Below the pieces are notes generated by a model. It was not told the DNA's origin, ran no database searches, and was given only the letters and a program-made list of their open reading frames with translations. From contig JACQZJ010000054.1 in assembly GCA_016213895.1 (NCBI GenBank), forward strand, positions 10,656 to 49,151: a stretch of DNA of 38,496 nt. The letters are read 5' to 3'. The stretch comes from Planctomycetota bacterium (GTDB lineage Bacteria; Planctomycetota; B15-G4; JADJEK01). The stretch's first letter is position 1; every line of letters begins with the position of its first letter. The position numbers and the translations under genes are program-made. Shown here one piece after another: positions 14,262-21,557 of this stretch.

Positions 14262-15917
14262 ATGGAGCACTCCGAGCGCCATCGGCGCGAGCGTGGCGCC
14301 GCGCTGCTGCTCACGTTCCTCGCCCTGATGATCCTGGTCGTGGTCATCGGTCAGATGTCCGTGTCGTCGAGCGTCGACCGCAGCATCGCTTTGCACTCGA
14401 GCAAGGACGTGGAGTTCGAGTACGCCGCCCGGGGAGGCTTGGAGATCGCGAAGTCCCTCCTGATCAAGGACCTGAAGGACGAGGAGGAGCAGTCGGAGTC
14501 CGGCCAAGGGGGACCCCAGGGTCCTGGCGGCGGCGACAGCGGGGGCGGGGGCGACAGCGGGGGCGGCGGCGACACGGGCGGAACAGGCGACACGGGCGGT
14601 GGCGGCGATCCGTTCGGGTCAGGTGGAGAGGGCTCGGAGGAGTCCCAGGCCGCGGATTCGCTGGACGACGAGTGGGCGGACGATCAGAAGACCAGCGAGC
14701 AGTTCGGCGACAACATCGAAGTGCGCATCCGCATCATCGACGAGGACCGCAAGTTCAACCTGCTGGCGCTCGTGGCCGAGGACGCCAAGTTCCGCGCCAC
14801 GGCCAAGGACCGCCTCATCCGGCTCATCGACGTCTTCCGCGAGGACTCCAAGCACGACCTGAGCGCGGGCGACGGCAAGGAGATGGCCGACGGGTTCGAG
14901 GAGTGGCTCAAGGGACAGCGCGACAAGGACTTCCCGGTGCCCCTGCAGTCCACGGAGAAGACGGAAGACAGCAAGCTCGCCTGGAGCGAGGAGCGGTTCA
15001 AGGAGAAGCAGGATTCCGAGGTCGTGTATCCGCTCGGGCTGGACGAGCTGGTCTACGTCGACGGCATGAGCGAGTTCATCCTCAAGGGCTTCATCGACGG
15101 CGAGCGCTACGTGCCGGGCCTCGAGGACGTGGTCACGGTCTTCTCCAACCTCAGATTCGATGAAGAAGCCCTGGAGGAGGACGAAGAGGAAGAGAAGTTC
15201 GAGAACCCCTTCGACAAGGAGGAGGACAAGGAGAACGAGGAAGAGGGCGATCGCGGCGGCGGCGAGGCTCCGGGCGCCCAGTCGGACAGCGAGCAGGCCA
15301 CGGAGACGAACCAGGGGCGCGTGAACATCAACACCGCGCCGCTGTGCGTGCTGCGCTGTCTGCTCGAACCGCACGACCTGCCGCTCTCCGTGCTGGAGAA
15401 GATCGACGAGTTCCGGCGCGAGCTGTTCGAGGAGCAGTACGAGAAGAAGAACGACCCCTTCGGCAGCTCGAGCGAGGACGGCGACAAGTGGTCCTTCGAC
15501 AACGAGGACGACGAGGACGGCGACGGCGAGGACGACGACGAGGCCGGCCGAGAGAAGGAGGACTACGTCTTCCAGTCGACTGAGGCGGCGCTGGGGGAGG
15601 TGGCGGACTACTACAACACGAGCTTCAACCTGACCGAAGCCGCGGAGAAGGAGTTCGCCGAGGGCATCGCGGTGAAGAGCAACGTGTTCACCATCCTCCT
15701 GGAGCTGCGCTACCAGAAGGAAGGGGGCGGGGGAGGTTCGTTCTTCGGCGAGGAGCACGAGGCGCCGCCGGACCGCGTGTACCGGGCCGTGGTCTGGCGC
15801 CGCAAGGGGGGCGAAGACGAGTACCAGTGCATCACGCTGGTGCCGCTTCACCCTTGGACCGGCGTGCTGCCGCCGAGCAGCGAGGAGTACCGCAAGAAGT
15901 TCCCGCTCGGGTTCTGA
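14262..15917 (+). CDS. GspK-like type II secretion minor pseudopilin with acidic and Gly-Asp insertions
   Basis: A 551-residue protein. ATG 14262 is preferred because GGGAG (14252-14256) lies five bases before it; ATG 14250, four codons upstream, is the alternative. The N terminus has 'RRERGAALLLTFLALMILVVVIG', a prepilin-like basic stretch followed by a hydrophobic helix. Further on, 'EVRIRIIDEDRKFNLLAL' and 'GRVNINTAP' (the latter near residue 350) are typical of GspK/XcpX, the tip pseudopilin of type II secretion. Odd features: a Gly-Asp-rich repeat at residues 80-126 and two strongly acidic stretches (about 301-346 and 398-433) that are absent from ordinary GspK (about 300-350 residues). 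No other Gsp gene is in the window. Identity as GspK family is likely; role in secretion is inferred. Confidence 0.75.
   Translation: MEHSERHRRERGAALLLTFLALMILVVVIGQMSVSSSVDRSIALHSSKDVEFEYAARGGLEIAKSLLIKDLKDEEEQSESGQGGPQGPGGGDSGGGGDSGGGGDTGGTGDTGGGGDPFGSGGEGSEESQAADSLDDEWADDQKTSEQFGDNIEVRIRIIDEDRKFNLLALVAEDAKFRATAKDRLIRLIDVFREDSKHDLSAGDGKEMADGFEEWLKGQRDKDFPVPLQSTEKTEDSKLAWSEERFKEKQDSEVVYPLGLDELVYVDGMSEFILKGFIDGERYVPGLEDVVTVFSNLRFDEEALEEDEEEEKFENPFDKEEDKENEEEGDRGGGEAPGAQSDSEQATETNQGRVNINTAPLCVLRCLLEPHDLPLSVLEKIDEFRRELFEEQYEKKNDPFGSSSEDGDKWSFDNEDDEDGDGEDDDEAGREKEDYVFQSTEAALGEVADYYNTSFNLTEAAEKEFAEGIAVKSNVFTILLELRYQKEGGGGGSFFGEEHEAPPDRVYRAVVWRRKGGEDEYQCITLVPLHPWTGVLPPSSEEYRKKFPLGF
14521..14640 (+). 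repeat. In-gene Gly-Asp codon repeat
   Basis: Within the GspK-like gene, units of GGCGGGGGCGACAGC-type sequence repeat and encode GGGGDSGGGGDSGGGGDTGG-like tracts. The repeat keeps the reading frame and is probably a flexible, possibly Ca-binding linker. Prone to slippage, so length may vary between strains. Confidence 0.7.
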
Positions 15918-15921
15918 CGCG

Positions 15922-15948
15922 CCGCGCGCCGGGCGTGCGCCCGCGCGG
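15922..15948 (+). terminator. Hairpin after the GspK-like gene
   Basis: CCGCGC (15922-15927) pairs with GCGCGG (15943-15948), and GGGC (15931-15934) pairs with GCCC (15939-15942) around GTGC, leaving a three-base bulge. It begins five bases after the stop and separates this gene from tpiA. Only two T residues follow, so classical intrinsic termination is uncertain. Confidence 0.45.
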
Positions 15949-16034
15949 TTCCCGTCCGGCCGCGCCGAGGAAGCTCATTGACCCGCGGCCGGAAGGGCCC
16001 TAGACTGGCCCGTTTCCTCGTGGCGACGAAAACC

Positions 16035-16802
16035 ATGCGTACTCCGTTCATCGCCGGCAACTGGAAGATGAACCTCGACAGGGGTTTAGCGCGTTCCCTC
16101 GTCCAGGGTCTGGCCGCGGCGCGCGCGTCCCTGGGAGGCGCCTCCTCCTGCGACGTGGGCGTGTTTCCTCCGTTCACGCTGCTTCGCGAGGTCGCGGTCG
16201 AGGCGGCGGGCACGGGCCTGATCGTCGGCGCCCAGGACTGCCATGCGGAGGCGAAGGGGGCGTACACCGGCTGCGTGTCGGCGGCGCTCGTCAAGGACGC
16301 GGGCGCCACGCACGTGATCCTCGGCCACTCCGAGCGGCGCCGGGACTTTCGCGAGGACGAGGCGCTCCTGGCGCAGAAGCTCCGGGCCGCGCTTGCCGCG
16401 GGACTGCAGCCGATCCTCTGCGTGGGGGAGTTGCTCGAGGAGCGCGACGCCGGCCGCACGCTCGCCGTGGTGCGCGGCCAGGTGCTGGGCGCGCTGCGCG
16501 GCTTCCCGGCCGCGGACCTCGCCGGCCTGACCATCGCCTACGAGCCGGTCTGGGCCATCGGCACCGGCCGCACCGCCACGCCGGAACAGGCCGTGGAGGT
16601 GCACCGCGCCATCCGCGCCTGCGCCGCCGAGCTGCTCGGGGCGCCGTTCGCCGCCCGGCTGCGCATCCAGTACGGCGGCTCGGTCAATGCCAAGAACGCC
16701 GCCTCATTGCTGTCGCAGGAGGAGATCGACGGCGCGCTCGTGGGCGGCGCGTCGCTCGAGCTTGACTCGTTCATCGGAATCGTGAAGGGAGCGCTGGCCT
16801 GA
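16035..16802 (+). CDS. tpiA: Triosephosphate isomerase
   Basis: A 255-residue cytosolic TIM-barrel enzyme interconverting dihydroxyacetone phosphate and glyceraldehyde 3-phosphate. Start ATG 16035 matches the conserved N terminus FIAGNWKMN; longer in-frame starts add a non-conserved basic stretch. Catalytic residues are visible: Lys11, His98 in ILGHSERR and Glu170 in AYEPVWAIGTG. The phosphate-binding ends YGGSVNAKNA and VGGASLE are also intact. No clear Shine-Dalgarno is present. It is followed 19 nt later by secG, a pairing common in bacteria, and opens a housekeeping run reaching rpoZ. Confidence 0.96.
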   Translation: MRTPFIAGNWKMNLDRGLARSLVQGLAAARASLGGASSCDVGVFPPFTLLREVAVEAAGTGLIVGAQDCHAEAKGAYTGCVSAALVKDAGATHVILGHSERRRDFREDEALLAQKLRAALAAGLQPILCVGELLEERDAGRTLAVVRGQVLGALRGFPAADLAGLTIAYEPVWAIGTGRTATPEQAVEVHRAIRACAAELLGAPFAARLRIQYGGSVNAKNAASLLSQEEIDGALVGGASLELDSFIGIVKGALA

Positions 16803-16821
16803 GCCGCGCCGGAGGAACACT

Positions 16822-17154
16822 GTGGGCGTGATCATCGGCCTGCTCTGGTTCGTGTTCGTGGTCGCCTGCCTCCTGCTGGGCCTCATCATCCTCATCCAGG
16901 AGGGCAAGGGCGGCGGCCTCGGGGAGGCGTTCGGCGGCATGGGCGCGGAGACGTTCGGCGTCAAGGCGACCGGCGTCAACCGCGTGACGGCCATTCTCGC
17001 CGCCGTGTTCGTGCTCTCGGCCGTGCTCATCAACAAGTGCTCGCTGCAGGGAACGTACATATACGGCCCCGAGCCCGAGCAGCAGACGCCGGCGGAGGGC
17101 GACTCCGGTTCGGGCGGCGGCGCTCCGGAGCAGGGCGGCGGCGAGGACAAGTAG
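16822..17154 (+). CDS. secG: Preprotein translocase subunit SecG
   Basis: A 110-residue inner-membrane protein, the small accessory subunit of SecYEG. GTG 16822 has GGAGG (16811-16815) six bases upstream. Two transmembrane helices (about residues 3-26 and 53-72) flank the conserved loop 'LIQEGKGGGLGEAFGG'. The ~30-residue tail is Gly/Ser/Glu-rich and low complexity, as is frequent in SecG. Six bases separate its stop from the pyrE ATG. Confidence 0.93.
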   Translation: MGVIIGLLWFVFVVACLLLGLIILIQEGKGGGLGEAFGGMGAETFGVKATGVNRVTAILAAVFVLSAVLINKCSLQGTYIYGPEPEQQTPAEGDSGSGGGAPEQGGGEDK

Positions 17155-17160
17155 GGTCGG

Positions 17161-17760
17161 ATGGAAGATCAGGAAGTCCTGCGGCTGCTCAAGGAGAGCG
17201 ACGCGCTCCTCGAGGGCCACTTCGAGCTGTCGTCGGGCAACCGCTCCGACCGCTACGTGCAGTGCGCGCTCGTGCTGCAGCATCCGGCGCGCGCGGGGCT
17301 CTTGGGCGTGGCGCTCGGCGAGAAGTTCCAGGAGGAGCGGATCGACGTCGTGGTCGGGCCGGCCATGGGCGGCATCATCATCGCTCACGAGGTCGCGCGC
17401 TTCCTCGGCGCGCGCTGCCTCTTCACCGAGCGCGTGGAGGGGAAGATGACCCTGCGCCGCGGCTTCATCGTCAAGCCGGAGGAGTGCGCCCTGGTGGTCG
17501 AGGACGTGGTCACGACCGGCGGCTCCGCCCTCGAGGTGGTGGAGGTCCTGAGGAAGCTCGGCGTGCGCGTGGCCGGCGTCGGCTGCATCGTGGACCGCAC
17601 GCGCGGGGCCGAGGTGTTCGATGTCCCATTCCGCGCGCTGGCGCAGGTCGACGCCCAAGTCTGGACCCCGGCGGAGGACCCGCTCGCCCGGCAGGGGTCA
17701 GTCCCGGTGAAGCCGGGCAGCCGCGCCCTCTCGGGGCGGGGCGCCGCGGGCAAGGCGTAG
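17161..17760 (+). CDS. pyrE: Orotate phosphoribosyltransferase
   Basis: A 199-residue cytosolic enzyme that joins orotate and PRPP to give orotidine 5'-phosphate in pyrimidine synthesis. Seen: 'GHFELSSGNRSDRYVQC' near the N terminus, 'VVVGPAMGGIIIAHEVA', the catalytic-loop segment 'FTERVEGKMTLRRGF', and the PRPP-binding motif 'LVVEDVVTTGGSA'. The C-terminal 'GSVPVKPGSR' is typical of one PyrE branch. No other pyr gene is nearby; it sits between secG and yicC and appears co-transcribed with them. Confidence 0.95.
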   Translation: MEDQEVLRLLKESDALLEGHFELSSGNRSDRYVQCALVLQHPARAGLLGVALGEKFQEERIDVVVGPAMGGIIIAHEVARFLGARCLFTERVEGKMTLRRGFIVKPEECALVVEDVVTTGGSALEVVEVLRKLGVRVAGVGCIVDRTRGAEVFDVPFRALAQVDAQVWTPAEDPLARQGSVPVKPGSRALSGRGAAGKA

Positions 17761-17788
17761 TCAGCGGGGCGGAGAGGCGGAGCGCTTC

Positions 17789-18670
17789 ATGCCGAACTCC
17801 ATGACCGGCTTCGGTCGAGCCGAGGTGTGCGCCGGCCCGCTCTGCGTCACCGTGGAGGCGCGCACGGTCAACAACCGCTACCTCAGCGTCAAGCTCAGGC
17901 TGCCGCCGCGCCTCATGCGCTTCGAGGCGCGTCTCGAGGAAGAGGTGCGGCGCGTGGTGGCGCGCGGCACGGCCGAGGTGTTCGTGCGTTTGCGCGGCGC
18001 TCCGCCCGGGGAGGCGCCGTCCGTGGACGCCGCGCTCGCCGCCGGCTACGTCGCCGCGCTGCGCAAGCTGGCGGAGGCCACCGGTCTGCCGGCGGACCTG
18101 CGCCTGGAGACGCTCGCCATCTTCCCGGGAGTGGTGACGCTCGAGGAGAGCGACCAGGTCGGCGAGCCCGAGATGGCGGCGATGAGCGCGGCCCTTAAGG
18201 GCGCGCTCCGAGACCTCGGCAAGGGGCGCAGGGAGGAAGGCGAACGCCTGGCGCGCGAGCTCTTGCTGCTGCTCGAGAACGCGGAGAAGGCGGTGCGGGC
18301 GATCGCCAGGCGGGCGCCGGCGATCCCGGGCCAGCACCGCCGCAAGCTGCACCAGCGCATCTCCGGCCTGCTCGCGGGCACGCAGGTCGCCCTCGATCCG
18401 GGCTGGTTGGAGCGCGAGATCGCGCTGCTTGCCGACCGCTCTGACATCGCCGAGGAGCTGGCGCGCCTGGGGAGCCACTTCAGCGGCTTCCGCGCCGCCC
18501 TCGGCAGGAAGGGGCCGGTCGGCCGCACCCTCGACTTCCTGGTGCAGGAGATGGGCCGCGAGGCGAACACCATCGGCGCGAAGAACCAGGACGCGGCGAT
18601 CGGCCGGCGCGTCATCGAGCTGAAGACGTGGATCGAACGGCTGCGCGAGCAGGTGCAGAACCTGGAATGA
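17789..18670 (+). CDS. yicC: YicC family endoribonuclease-like protein
   Basis: A 293-residue protein of the YicC/YloC family, whose E. coli member has been linked to RNA cleavage. Seen: the hallmark N terminus 'NSMTGFGRAE', then 'VEARTVNNRYLSVKLRLP', and the conserved C-terminal DUF1732 block 'LDFLVQEMGREANTIGAK' followed by 'IELKTWIERLREQVQNLE'. Start ATG 17789 leaves the usual few residues before MTGFG and has GGAG-type sequence upstream. Its stop overlaps the gmk ATG (ATGA), an arrangement conserved in many bacteria (yicC-gmk-rpoZ). Confidence 0.93.
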   Translation: MPNSMTGFGRAEVCAGPLCVTVEARTVNNRYLSVKLRLPPRLMRFEARLEEEVRRVVARGTAEVFVRLRGAPPGEAPSVDAALAAGYVAALRKLAEATGLPADLRLETLAIFPGVVTLEESDQVGEPEMAAMSAALKGALRDLGKGRREEGERLARELLLLLENAEKAVRAIARRAPAIPGQHRRKLHQRISGLLAGTQVALDPGWLEREIALLADRSDIAEELARLGSHFSGFRAALGRKGPVGRTLDFLVQEMGREANTIGAKNQDAAIGRRVIELKTWIERLREQVQNLE

Positions 18671-19284
18671 CGGACGCGGTGGAACAGTCGGGCAAGACGG
18701 GCTTCCGCGGCGGACTCGTGGTCATCTCCGGCCCCTCGGGCTCGGGCAAGACCACGATCGTCGACCTCCTGGCGAAAGACCCGCGCGTCGAGGTGGCGGT
18801 GACCGCCACCACGCGGCCGCTGCGGCCCGGAGAGGTCGACGGGGTTGACTACTTCTTCCTCTCGCGCGAGGAGTTCCTCGCGCGCGTGGCCCGCGGCGAC
18901 TTCGTCGAGTACAACGAGGTCTTCCGCAACGGCCACCTCTACGGCTCGCTCAAGGCGCCGCTGCTGCAGGCGCTCGCGCGCCGCGACCGCTACTACGTGC
19001 TCGAGATCGACATCGAGGGCGGCATCACCCTCATTGATCGGGGCTTCGCGGGCATCTATCTGTTCATCGCTCCGCCTTCTCTCGAGGAGCTGCGCCGCCG
19101 CATCGAGCGCCGCGGCACCGAGAGCGCGGAAGCGATCGCGGCTCGCATCCGCAAGACGGAGCTGGAGCTGGCGCTCAAAGAGAAATACGATCGTGTCGTG
19201 GTGAATGACGTCCTGGAGCGCGCGCACCGCGAGGTGCGGGCGCTCCTTGGTCTGGACGAACCGGCGGCGATCGCGCGGCAATGA
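18667..19284 (+). CDS. gmk: Guanylate kinase
   Basis: A 205-residue cytosolic kinase that converts GMP to GDP with ATP. ATG 18667 overlaps the yicC stop. Walker A is GPSGSGKTT at residues 22-30. The GMP-binding part contains 'TATTRPLRPGEVDGVDYFF' and 'FVEYNEVFRNGHLYGS', and 'YVLEIDIEGG' corresponds to the conserved D-x-(D/E)-x-x-G strand. Length and motif order are normal. Confidence 0.96.
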   Translation: MTDAVEQSGKTGFRGGLVVISGPSGSGKTTIVDLLAKDPRVEVAVTATTRPLRPGEVDGVDYFFLSREEFLARVARGDFVEYNEVFRNGHLYGSLKAPLLQALARRDRYYVLEIDIEGGITLIDRGFAGIYLFIAPPSLEELRRRIERRGTESAEAIAARIRKTELELALKEKYDRVVVNDVLERAHREVRALLGLDEPAAIARQ

Positions 19285-19330
19285 CGGCGCCGCGGGGCGG
19301 CAGCGTCCGTCCCGCAGGAGGTATGGACCG

Positions 19331-19657
19331 ATGGATCAGCAGCTGGTTTGGGACCTGAGCGAGCGCTGCGGCGGTGTCTTCAAGTTCACCGTGCTCCTGC
19401 AGAAGCGCATTCACGAGCTGGTGCGGGGCGCCCCGAAGCTCATCGAGGACTCCTCCATCGATCCGATCGACATCGCGCTCAAGGAGATCGCGGCCGGGGT
19501 GATCGAGCTGGAGCAGCTCTCGCCCGCGGAGATCGACGAACTGAAGCGCAGCATGGAGGAGCAGACCGCGGCCCAGTCGCTCCTCGCGCGCGAGCAGGCG
19601 GGCAGGCCGGGCGAGCCGAGCACCCAGGCGATCGCCGACTACCTCAAGTCGTCCTAG
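19331..19657 (+). CDS. rpoZ: RNA polymerase omega subunit
   Basis: A 108-residue protein. AGGAGGT at 19316-19322 with an eight-base spacer points to ATG 19331; the nearer ATG at 19323 is out of frame. 'GVFKFTVLLQKRIHELVRG' followed by 'SSIDPIDIALKEIAAGVI' matches the conserved omega core, and position directly after gmk agrees. Omega assists folding and assembly of beta-prime. The C-terminal half is Glu/Gln-rich and less conserved. The TAG stop (19655-19657) is part of the left CTAG flank of a MITE-like element, so insertion took place exactly at the gene end without altering the product. Confidence 0.88.
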   Translation: MDQQLVWDLSERCGGVFKFTVLLQKRIHELVRGAPKLIEDSSIDPIDIALKEIAAGVIELEQLSPAEIDELKRSMEEQTAAQSLLAREQAGRPGEPSTQAIADYLKSS

Positions 19658-19820
19658 CAGCCTCTTGAAGAAGTCATCCTGCCTCCGGCGGCGCCTCTCG
19701 GCCGATCTCTGCGTCGCGAGATCCTCGGGGAATCCCCCGATTCGCCTCGGGTCTCGCTCCTTGATCTCGACCGAGATGCGCTCGCCTCGGCGACGGAGCA
19801 CTTCTTCAACAGGCTGCTAG
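19654..19820. mobile_element. MITE-like element, 159 bp, with 17-bp terminal inverted repeats and CTAG flanks
   Basis: The body is 19658-19816. The left end CAGCCTCTTGAAGAAGT (19658-19674) matches the reverse complement of the right end ACTTCTTCAACAGGCTG (19800-19816) at 16 of 17 bases. Both ends are flanked by CTAG (19654-19657 and 19817-19820), which fits a target-site duplication. There is no transposase, so it is non-autonomous. The TIR core resembles ends I recall from IS1182-type elements (CAGCCTGTTGAA...), by memory only. The internal part has a near-palindrome GGGGAATCCCC around 19726-19736 and GC-rich sequence. It lies between convergent rpoZ and TPR genes. Confidence 0.75.
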
Positions 19821-19827
19821 CAGCCCG

Positions 19828-21522
19828 CTACTGCCGCGTGCGGCGCCCTGCCCCCGGGCGCGTGGCGCCCGCGCGCAGCAGGCGCAGGTTGTTGCCCGCG
19901 TCCTGCACCGCGGTCGCGGCGTTTTCGCGCGCGAACGAGTCGGCGGCGGGATCGGCCAGCACGCGCTTGCCTTCCTCGATGGCGCGCTGGTACAGCTCGG
20001 CGGCGTGTTCCAGGTCGCGGCGCAGGTGATAGTGCAGGATGAGCGCCGCGTCGTTCAGCAGGTTCGGATTGCCGCCGTCGATGTCCAGCGCCCGCAGGTA
20101 GGCGGCGTACGACTCCTCGTAGCGCCCGGTCTCGCGGCAGAAGAACGCGTAGTTGTTCCAGTCGTCGGCGCTCGTCTCGAGGGTCTCCGCGGACAGGCGG
20201 AAGAGGTCGCGCGCCGCCTGCAGGTCGCCTGCGCGGTAGGCGTTGTCGGCGAGCGAGCGGATGAGGAGCGCCTCGTCGCGCGGGTCCGGCTGGGAGGCGA
20301 CCACGGCCTGCAGCGCGGCGAACGCCTCGGCGCCGGAGGCGGCCTGTTCGCCGAGGATCCGCGCCGCCTCCTCCTGGCGGCCGTCGCGCGCCAGGCCGCG
20401 CGCGCGCTGGTAGCAGCAGGCAGCCGCGAGATCGGGGTCGAGGCGCGCGGCCTCGGCGAGATCGCGATCCAGCAGGTCGCCGTCGCGCACGCCCGCGGCG
20501 GCCAGGCCGCGCTCATACAAGGCGCGCGCGCGTCCGCGCCGGCGCTCGTCGCCGTCCCGGAAGCGCAGGGCGCCCTCCACCACGTCGTCCAGGAGCCGCG
20601 CGTAGCGCTTTCTGTCCTCGAGCGACCCGGCCAGCAGGCGGCCCAGGTTCTCGTAGCTGTCGTCGATCGTCGGGTTGGCGACGAGCGACTGGCGGAACCA
20701 CTCGATCGCCGCCTCGGCGTCGCCCGCCTGCATGTCCACCCAGCCCAGCCCGTTCATGGCGAAGCCGTTGTCCGCTTCGATCGCGAGCACGTCGAGGTAG
20801 ACGCGGCGGCACAGCTCCTTGGCGTCCGCGGCCGCCTCGGCGCCCTGCATGCCGAGGATCTCCCAGTAGGCGTCGAAGCGCAGGCTGCCGATCTCGAGCA
20901 GCGTGTCCACGTGGCGCGCATCGAGGTCGTGCGCCCTGAGCGCGAGCTGCAGCGCCTCGTCGCGCCGCCCCTGCTCGCGCTCGACGCGCGCCGCGCCGAG
21001 CCAGGGCGCCGCCTCAGGGCGCTCCGCCGCCGCCTGGTCGTAGAAGCGGCGCGCGTCCAGGAAGGCCAGGCCCGCGGCCGCGGGATCGTCGTCCCAGGCG
21101 GCCTGGCGCCCTTGCAGGAAGAGCGCGTCCGCGAGCGCGAGCAGCACGTCCGGGTCGTCCTCGCTGAGGCGCAAGGCCGAGACGAGCGTGTCCACCGCGG
21201 CCGCGGCCTCGCCGAGAGCCGCCTGCGCCCGGCCGAGCCCGAGCAGCACGCGCCGGTCCGGCGGCGCCGCGGCGGCGAGGCGCGCGAACTGTTCGAACGC
21301 CTCCTGCGCGCGGCCGGCCGCGAGCGCCGCGCCGGCGCGCGCCAGCAGGTCCTCATCGAGCACGGCCGGCGCCTTTTCCGCCGGCGCCGGCTCCTCCTGC
21401 GCGGCGGGCGCCTTCTCCTCCGGAGTCGGCCTGTCCTGCGCGGCGGCCGCCAGGGACGCCAGGAGCGCGGGCGGCAGCAAGAGGGCTGAGAGCGCCCGGC
21501 GATGCGAGGTGCGGTTCGTCAT
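19828..21522 (-). CDS. Secreted TPR-repeat protein (downstream paralogue)
   Basis: A 564-residue protein. ATG 21522 is chosen because it gives a compact signal peptide (ALSALLLPPALLASLAAAAQ-D); ATG 21561 overlaps the upstream stop (ATGA) and would add 13 residues, so translational coupling from there is a real alternative. After a Pro/Ala/Glu-rich stretch (about residues 25-55) come helical TPR-like repeats: 'AFEQFARLAAAAPPDRRVLL', 'AIEWFRQSLVANPTIDDSY', 'DDWNNYAFFCRETGRYEESY'. The final basic tail is low complexity. No catalytic motif. TPR proteins scaffold complexes. Its C-terminal third aligns with that of the neighbouring TPR protein, so the two are tandem duplicates. The stop lies eight bases beyond the MITE. 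Confidence 0.8.
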   Translation of the reverse strand: MTNRTSHRRALSALLLPPALLASLAAAAQDRPTPEEKAPAAQEEPAPAEKAPAVLDEDLLARAGAALAAGRAQEAFEQFARLAAAAPPDRRVLLGLGRAQAALGEAAAAVDTLVSALRLSEDDPDVLLALADALFLQGRQAAWDDDPAAAGLAFLDARRFYDQAAAERPEAAPWLGAARVEREQGRRDEALQLALRAHDLDARHVDTLLEIGSLRFDAYWEILGMQGAEAAADAKELCRRVYLDVLAIEADNGFAMNGLGWVDMQAGDAEAAIEWFRQSLVANPTIDDSYENLGRLLAGSLEDRKRYARLLDDVVEGALRFRDGDERRRGRARALYERGLAAAGVRDGDLLDRDLAEAARLDPDLAAACCYQRARGLARDGRQEEAARILGEQAASGAEAFAALQAVVASQPDPRDEALLIRSLADNAYRAGDLQAARDLFRLSAETLETSADDWNNYAFFCRETGRYEESYAAYLRALDIDGGNPNLLNDAALILHYHLRRDLEHAAELYQRAIEEGKRVLADPAADSFARENAATAVQDAGNNLRLLRAGATRPGAGRRTRQ

Positions 21523-21557
21523 GGTTGGGCTCGTTCCCGCGGTCTGGGAAGATGTCC

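Noticed and set aside
14521-14640. Regular GC-rich repeat considered as a possible CRISPR or satellite
   Set aside because: Units are short, vary, keep the coding frame and encode Gly-Asp; there are no spacers.
14619-15851. Minus-strand frame opposite the GspK-like gene, Leu/Val-rich and membrane-like
   Set aside because: It is the reverse image of Glu/Asp/Lys codons in the acidic tracts (GAG/GAC read as CTC/GTC), giving false hydrophobicity.
16035-19657. A novel operon around tpiA to rpoZ
   Set aside because: Each gene is a standard housekeeping gene and the adjacencies tpiA-secG and yicC-gmk-rpoZ are known in bacteria.
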